DNA of 64,000 nucleotides. Origin: JAEZPW01 sp035629075. GTDB taxonomy: Bacteria; Acidobacteriota; Terriglobia; Terriglobales; Acidobacteriaceae. Every line of letters begins with the position of its first letter. Within the stretch, counting starts at the first letter, position 1. The notes below the pieces were generated by a model, which worked only from the letters and a program-made list of their open reading frames with translations, was not told where the DNA came from and did not search any database. The stretch covers positions 1-64,000 of the forward strand of contig DASPIK010000094.1 in NCBI GenBank assembly GCA_035629075.1, given 5' to 3'. Below are positions 61,208-64,000 of the stretch, one piece after another. The position numbers and the translations under genes are program-made.

Positions 61208-62644
61208 ATGGCATCAGGTCCACAGCCGATGTTCACTGCCGACCAGATGCGCGCTGAAAAGCGCGGGGTGGCATTGAATTCGGTGTTCGCCGCCATCGCA
61301 ATCACCACCTCCAAAGCCGTAGTCGGAGTGACCACGGGCAGCTTAGGAATTTTGTCCGAAGCCGCGCATTCCGGACTTGATCTCGTAGCGGCTGTTATCA
61401 CGCTCCTTTCAGTGCGCGTATCCGACAGGCCGGCCGATGCCGATCATCAGTACGGTCACGGGAAATATGAGAACTTCTCGGCGTTCATTGAAACCGGTCT
61501 CCTTTTGCTCACGTGTGTGTGGATCATTTGGGAGGCAGTCCGCAGGCTGTTTTTTCATGCCGGTCCTGAAGTGGAGCCCAGCAATTTCGCTTTCGTCGTG
61601 ATGGGTTTCTCAATCGTGGTTGACTACTGGCGAGCAAGAGCCCTGAAGAAAATCGCGGACAAGTATGACAGCCAGGCTTTGCAGGCTGACGCCCTGCACT
61701 TCAGCACCGATATCTGGTCAAGCTCCGTCGTCATAGTCGGACTGCTGCTAGTACAAGTCGCTGATTGGAAGAACCTGCCTTGGCTGAAGACGGCTGATCC
61801 GATCGCTGCGTTGTTCGTGGCCGGCGTTGTTATCTCTGTTAGCTGGCGTCTGGCTCGGCAGACCATCGACGCTTTATTGGACGCAGCGCCGGCGGGCGTG
61901 CGAAACGAAATTTTGAGTGCAGTCGAAAACGTCGAGGGGGTTCTTGAGGTAGACCGTGCTCGCATTCGCCGGGCAGGGAATCGGTACTTCGTGGACGTGA
62001 CGCTCGGCCTGTCGCGCAATGTCACTTTCCAGCGCTCAGAACAGGTTGTCGCGAGCGTAATCGACACCGTGCACGTCATCTTGCCGGGGGCCGATGTGGT
62101 TGTGCACTCGGTTCCTCGCGCCTGGGTTGGAGAGAGCATCTTCGACCGTATACGTGGAGTCGGGGCGCGTTGGAATTTCAGTATTCACGACATCAGCGTG
62201 CAGGATCTGAACGGTCGGCTTCATGTCGAGCAGCATCTCGAGATGGACGAGACGCTCAGCCTTAAAGATGCGCATGACAAGGTCACTACGCTTGAGGCGG
62301 AAATGCGCTCTGACATTCCGGAGATATCGTCGATTTTGACCCACATCGAGAGCGAACCGGCAACCATCGAAACCGGCAACGAGCTTAACCGGGATCCGCT
62401 GCTCGAGCGGAGGATGCAGGAGGTTGCTAAGGAATTCCCGGAGATCGTGGACGTTCATGACGTACGAGTCAAACGCATCCGCGACCGCATTTACGTGAGT
62501 TGCCATTGCACGATGGACGACGACTTACCCCTGGGGCGAGTGCACGATCTTTCGACGCTCTTGGAGGAGCGCTTCAAACGCCAAACACCGGGTCTCTTCC
62601 GGGTACTCATTCACCCCGAACCACAAACGGACAACTTGAGATAA
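61208..62644 (+). CDS. Cation diffusion facilitator transporter with three tandem cytoplasmic domains
   Basis: 478 residues, longer than the usual 300-330. The membrane part (about 20-205) has the two HxxxD metal sites H54/D58 (AHSGLD) and H164/D168 (LHFSTD), and ADHQYGHGKYEN in the loop. These are typical of zinc/iron/manganese CDFs, which export metal by proton exchange. After it come three ferredoxin-like repeats: about 210-295, 298-380 and 390-475. Each has a V(L/V)(E/D)V-start, an R-(x)-YF/(HVE)-type strand and a closing V/I-H strand. Normal CDFs have one such dimer domain. OsmC follows at once (3 bases after the stop). Confidence 0.9.
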   Translation: MASGPQPMFTADQMRAEKRGVALNSVFAAIAITTSKAVVGVTTGSLGILSEAAHSGLDLVAAVITLLSVRVSDRPADADHQYGHGKYENFSAFIETGLLLLTCVWIIWEAVRRLFFHAGPEVEPSNFAFVVMGFSIVVDYWRARALKKIADKYDSQALQADALHFSTDIWSSSVVIVGLLLVQVADWKNLPWLKTADPIAALFVAGVVISVSWRLARQTIDALLDAAPAGVRNEILSAVENVEGVLEVDRARIRRAGNRYFVDVTLGLSRNVTFQRSEQVVASVIDTVHVILPGADVVVHSVPRAWVGESIFDRIRGVGARWNFSIHDISVQDLNGRLHVEQHLEMDETLSLKDAHDKVTTLEAEMRSDIPEISSILTHIESEPATIETGNELNRDPLLERRMQEVAKEFPEIVDVHDVRVKRIRDRIYVSCHCTMDDDLPLGRVHDLSTLLEERFKRQTPGLFRVLIHPEPQTDNLR

Positions 62645-62646
62645 AA

Positions 62647-63048
62647 ATGACGACAGCGACAGTTACTTGGATCGACGGAGAGCGGTTCGTTGCCTCAGCT
62701 TCCAGCAATCACGCCATTGTTGTCGATGCCGGTCCCGAGAAGACGGCCAATGGGCCGATGGAGCTGGTGCTCATTGCGCTGTGTTCCTGCACGGCTGTGG
62801 ATGTAGTGAACATCCTCACAAAGAAACGCGAATCCTTTACCGAAGTTGAGGTGCGAGCCGAGGCCGAACGTGCGAACGAGCCGCCGAGAGTTTTCACTGA
62901 GATCAAACTGGTTTACAGGATCACTGGACAAGTATCCAGGAAGGCGGCTGAGGACGCCGTACGTTTGTCGGAGGAGAAGTACTGCTCGGTAGCTGGGATG
63001 CTGAACAAAACTGCAAAGATCACGTGGGAGATTCAGCAGGTCGATTGA
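62647..63048 (+). CDS. OsmC-family peroxiredoxin-like protein
   Basis: 133 residues from ATG 62647, two bases after the CDF stop codon. The two catalytic cysteines fit C48 (LCSCTAVDVV) and C113 (EKYCSVAGML), which in OsmC/Ohr proteins reduce organic hydroperoxides. C46 is extra. GPMELVLIALCSC and the EIKLVYRITG strand are typical. It is likely co-transcribed with the CDF gene. A long stem-loop ends the transcript before the next gene. Confidence 0.88.
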   Translation: MTTATVTWIDGERFVASASSNHAIVVDAGPEKTANGPMELVLIALCSCTAVDVVNILTKKRESFTEVEVRAEAERANEPPRVFTEIKLVYRITGQVSRKAAEDAVRLSEEKYCSVAGMLNKTAKITWEIQQVD

Positions 63049-63057
63049 GGAAGTGAG

Positions 63058-63119
63058 ATGTCAGATGGATGACGTTTGGGAACCGATCCGGCGTCATCCG
63101 TCTGCCATGCGGATTTTTT
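63058..63119 (+). terminator. Long terminator after osmC
   Basis: CAGATGGATGACG (63062-63074) pairs with CGTCATCCGTCTG (63092-63104), with one T-G pair, around a 17-base loop; ATG/CAT extends the stem past one mismatch. GCGGATTTTTTG follows, with T6 at 63114-63119. Confidence 0.65.
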
Positions 63120-63155
63120 GCGCCGATTTTCCTACTCTGCGCGTCCATACCTCGT

Positions 63156-63395
63156 ATGGCAAATAAGAAAGTCATTGTGTTTACACAACCTGGTTGACCT
63201 CCGTGCCGCACGATAAAGGCATACCTCTCGGAGAGAGGCATAGATTTCGAAGACCGCGACGTAACCGCTGATCCTAAGCACGTTGACGACTTGATTTACA
63301 AGTACCAAAGCCGTTCGACTCCAACTACAGTTATCGGTGAAGAGGTCATTCTTGGATTTGACCCGGACCGAATTGACGAACTCCTTGCACAATAG
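63156..63395 (+). CDS. Glutaredoxin-like selenoprotein candidate (UPPC; TGA read as selenocysteine)
   Basis: 79 codons from ATG 63156 to TAG 63393. Codon 14 (63195-63197) is TGA, and the rest of the frame is open. The translation begins MANKKVIVFTQPG, then the TGA position, then PPC, so the TGA stands for the first cysteine of CPPC. After it come RTIKAYLSERGIDFEDRDV, TADP, and the cis-proline segment SRSTPTTVIG, then VILGFDPDRIDELLA. This is a complete glutaredoxin/NrdH-type thioredoxin fold of normal length. Selenocysteine at the N-terminal position of a CxxC motif is established in several bacterial thioredoxin-fold selenoproteins. Alternatives are a point mutation or sequencing error (TGC or TGT to TGA). 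No selA, selB or selC gene is in the window. Confidence 0.72.
63198..63238 (+). promoter_or_regulatory. Candidate bacterial SECIS element
   Basis: CCTCTC (63224-63229) and GAGAGG (63233-63238) form a perfect stem around the loop GGA. The loop starts 32 bases after the TGA, inside the range reported for bacterial SECIS apical loops, and begins with G. A second possible fold is CTCCG-TGCC (63199-63207) with GGCA-CGGAG (63218-63221 and 63229-63233), giving a loop starting with G at 63208. The two folds exclude each other. Confidence 0.5.
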
Positions 63396-64000
63396 AAGAA
63401 AGACTCTTCGCGGATACTTTTTCATCGCCACCGCAACATTGTTTTGGGGCATCTCCGCGACGCTGGGTCGAGCTGCGTTCACTGGCCGTCTGGCCGGGGG
63501 TGCCGCTGTCCATCCCATCGATCCGGTCATCCTGGCTCAGAGCCGTACGACGATATCGCTACTGCTTCTGGTGCCTATCCTTCTGCTCGTGCGCCGTAAT
63601 CCCGGCGCGTTAAAGATGGCCTGGCGCGATGTTGCGTGGTGTCTCGTACTCGGCGTACTGGGAATGGCGGCATCGAATTACTTCTACTATCTCGCCATTC
63701 AAAAAACTTCCGTCGCAACGGCGATCATCCTGCAATACACGGCTCCGGTTTGGGTGTTGCTGTACATGCTGGCACGGCGGCTGCAACGTCCCACCTTTCA
63801 ACGTGTGGTGTCTGTTGCGTTAGCCGTATTCGGCAGCGCACTCGCCATTGGCCTGTTCAGTTCCGGACAAATCAAGGTCAACACAGTTGGGGTGATCGCG
63901 GCGCAGATAGCGGCGCTCTCATTCGCGTTTTACAGCGTGGCTGCCGCCGGCATCCTGAAGCGCTATGACCGTTGGCGGGTGCTCTTGTACGTTCTGGTTG
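63352..64000 (+). CDS. EamA-family transporter (DMT superfamily), partial at the window edge
   Basis: The frame is open to the right edge (216 codons). The start is not certain: TTG 63352 has GAAGAGG six bases before it and overlaps the glutaredoxin by 44 bases; TTG 63385 is also open. Visible membrane helices include GYFFIATATLFWGISATLGRAAF, ISLLLLVPILLLV, WCLVLGVLGMAASNYFYYLAI and IILQYTAPVWVLLYML, the EamA signature pattern. The first repeat of five helices and part of the second are present. Substrate unknown; such proteins export amino acids or metabolites. The overlap suggests co-translation with the glutaredoxin. Confidence 0.85.
   Translation, partial: MDLTRTELTNSLHNRRKTLRGYFFIATATLFWGISATLGRAAFTGRLAGGAAVHPIDPVILAQSRTTISLLLLVPILLLVRRNPGALKMAWRDVAWCLVLGVLGMAASNYFYYLAIQKTSVATAIILQYTAPVWVLLYMLARRLQRPTFQRVVSVALAVFGSALAIGLFSSGQIKVNTVGVIAAQIAALSFAFYSVAAAGILKRYDRWRVLLYVLV

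Noticed and set aside
1..64000. CRISPR arrays, insertion sequences and prophage
   Set aside because: No regularly spaced repeats, transposase, integrase or phage structural genes were found on either strand.

Overview
The window reads as chromosomal DNA of a Gram-negative bacterium with mid-to-high-50s % GC, most likely an acidobacterium of the Terriglobia type. The support is inferential. Many exported TPR, zinc-ribbon and beta-barrel proteins, a DUF5916-type barrel and a complete Tol-Pal operon sit beside ordinary housekeeping genes. I see no rRNA, tRNA, CRISPR array, insertion sequence or prophage. Almost all DNA is coding, genes face both ways in short operons, and many junctions carry clear stem-loop terminators.

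Layout. 1-5 kb: a partial TPM-domain exported protein, a nucleotide-sugar pair (DegT aminotransferase and UDP-sugar 4-epimerase), pterin carbinolamine dehydratase and an HD-GYP response regulator. 5-13 kb: a sigma-like protein, the AmrS radical SAM enzyme, a zinc-knuckle protein with a long structured leader, DoxX, an AI-2E-type transporter, shikimate kinase, an ECF sigma/anti-sigma pair and a CheY-like receiver. 13-16 kb: dnaX-ybaB-recR. 16-25 kb: DinB-like protein, STAS protein, modBC, an outer-membrane protein behind a Fur-like operator, murB, glpX and nrfHA. 25-39 kb: DUF5916 barrel, NmrA-like protein, glutaryl-CoA-type dehydrogenase, receiver, cupin, pyrF, rlpA, thiD and several exported TPR or zinc-ribbon proteins. 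39-48 kb: dnaE, accA, korAB. 48-54 kb: tolQ-tolR-tolA-tolB-pal-cpoB. 54-64 kb: a hybrid histidine kinase, recN, two short-chain reductase/epimerase-like genes, an exported parvulin, a CDF metal transporter with an extra-long tail, OsmC, a glutaredoxin and a partial EamA transporter.

The most interesting locus is 63156-63395. A complete glutaredoxin-like frame of 79 codons has a single in-frame TGA exactly where the first cysteine of the CPPC redox motif belongs. A short stem-loop with a GGA loop follows 32 bases after the TGA. This is what a bacterial selenoprotein (UPPC glutaredoxin) looks like, and conventional gene calling misses it. Other points worth a look are an NrfA with CXXCH at the catalytic heme and without the usual calcium ligands, a near-consensus 7-1-7 Fur box, a sigma-factor start codon inside a perfect stem-loop, a possible small RNA at 6111-6226, and several unusual domain layouts (Pal with an Ig-like insert, a CDF with three tandem cytoplasmic domains).
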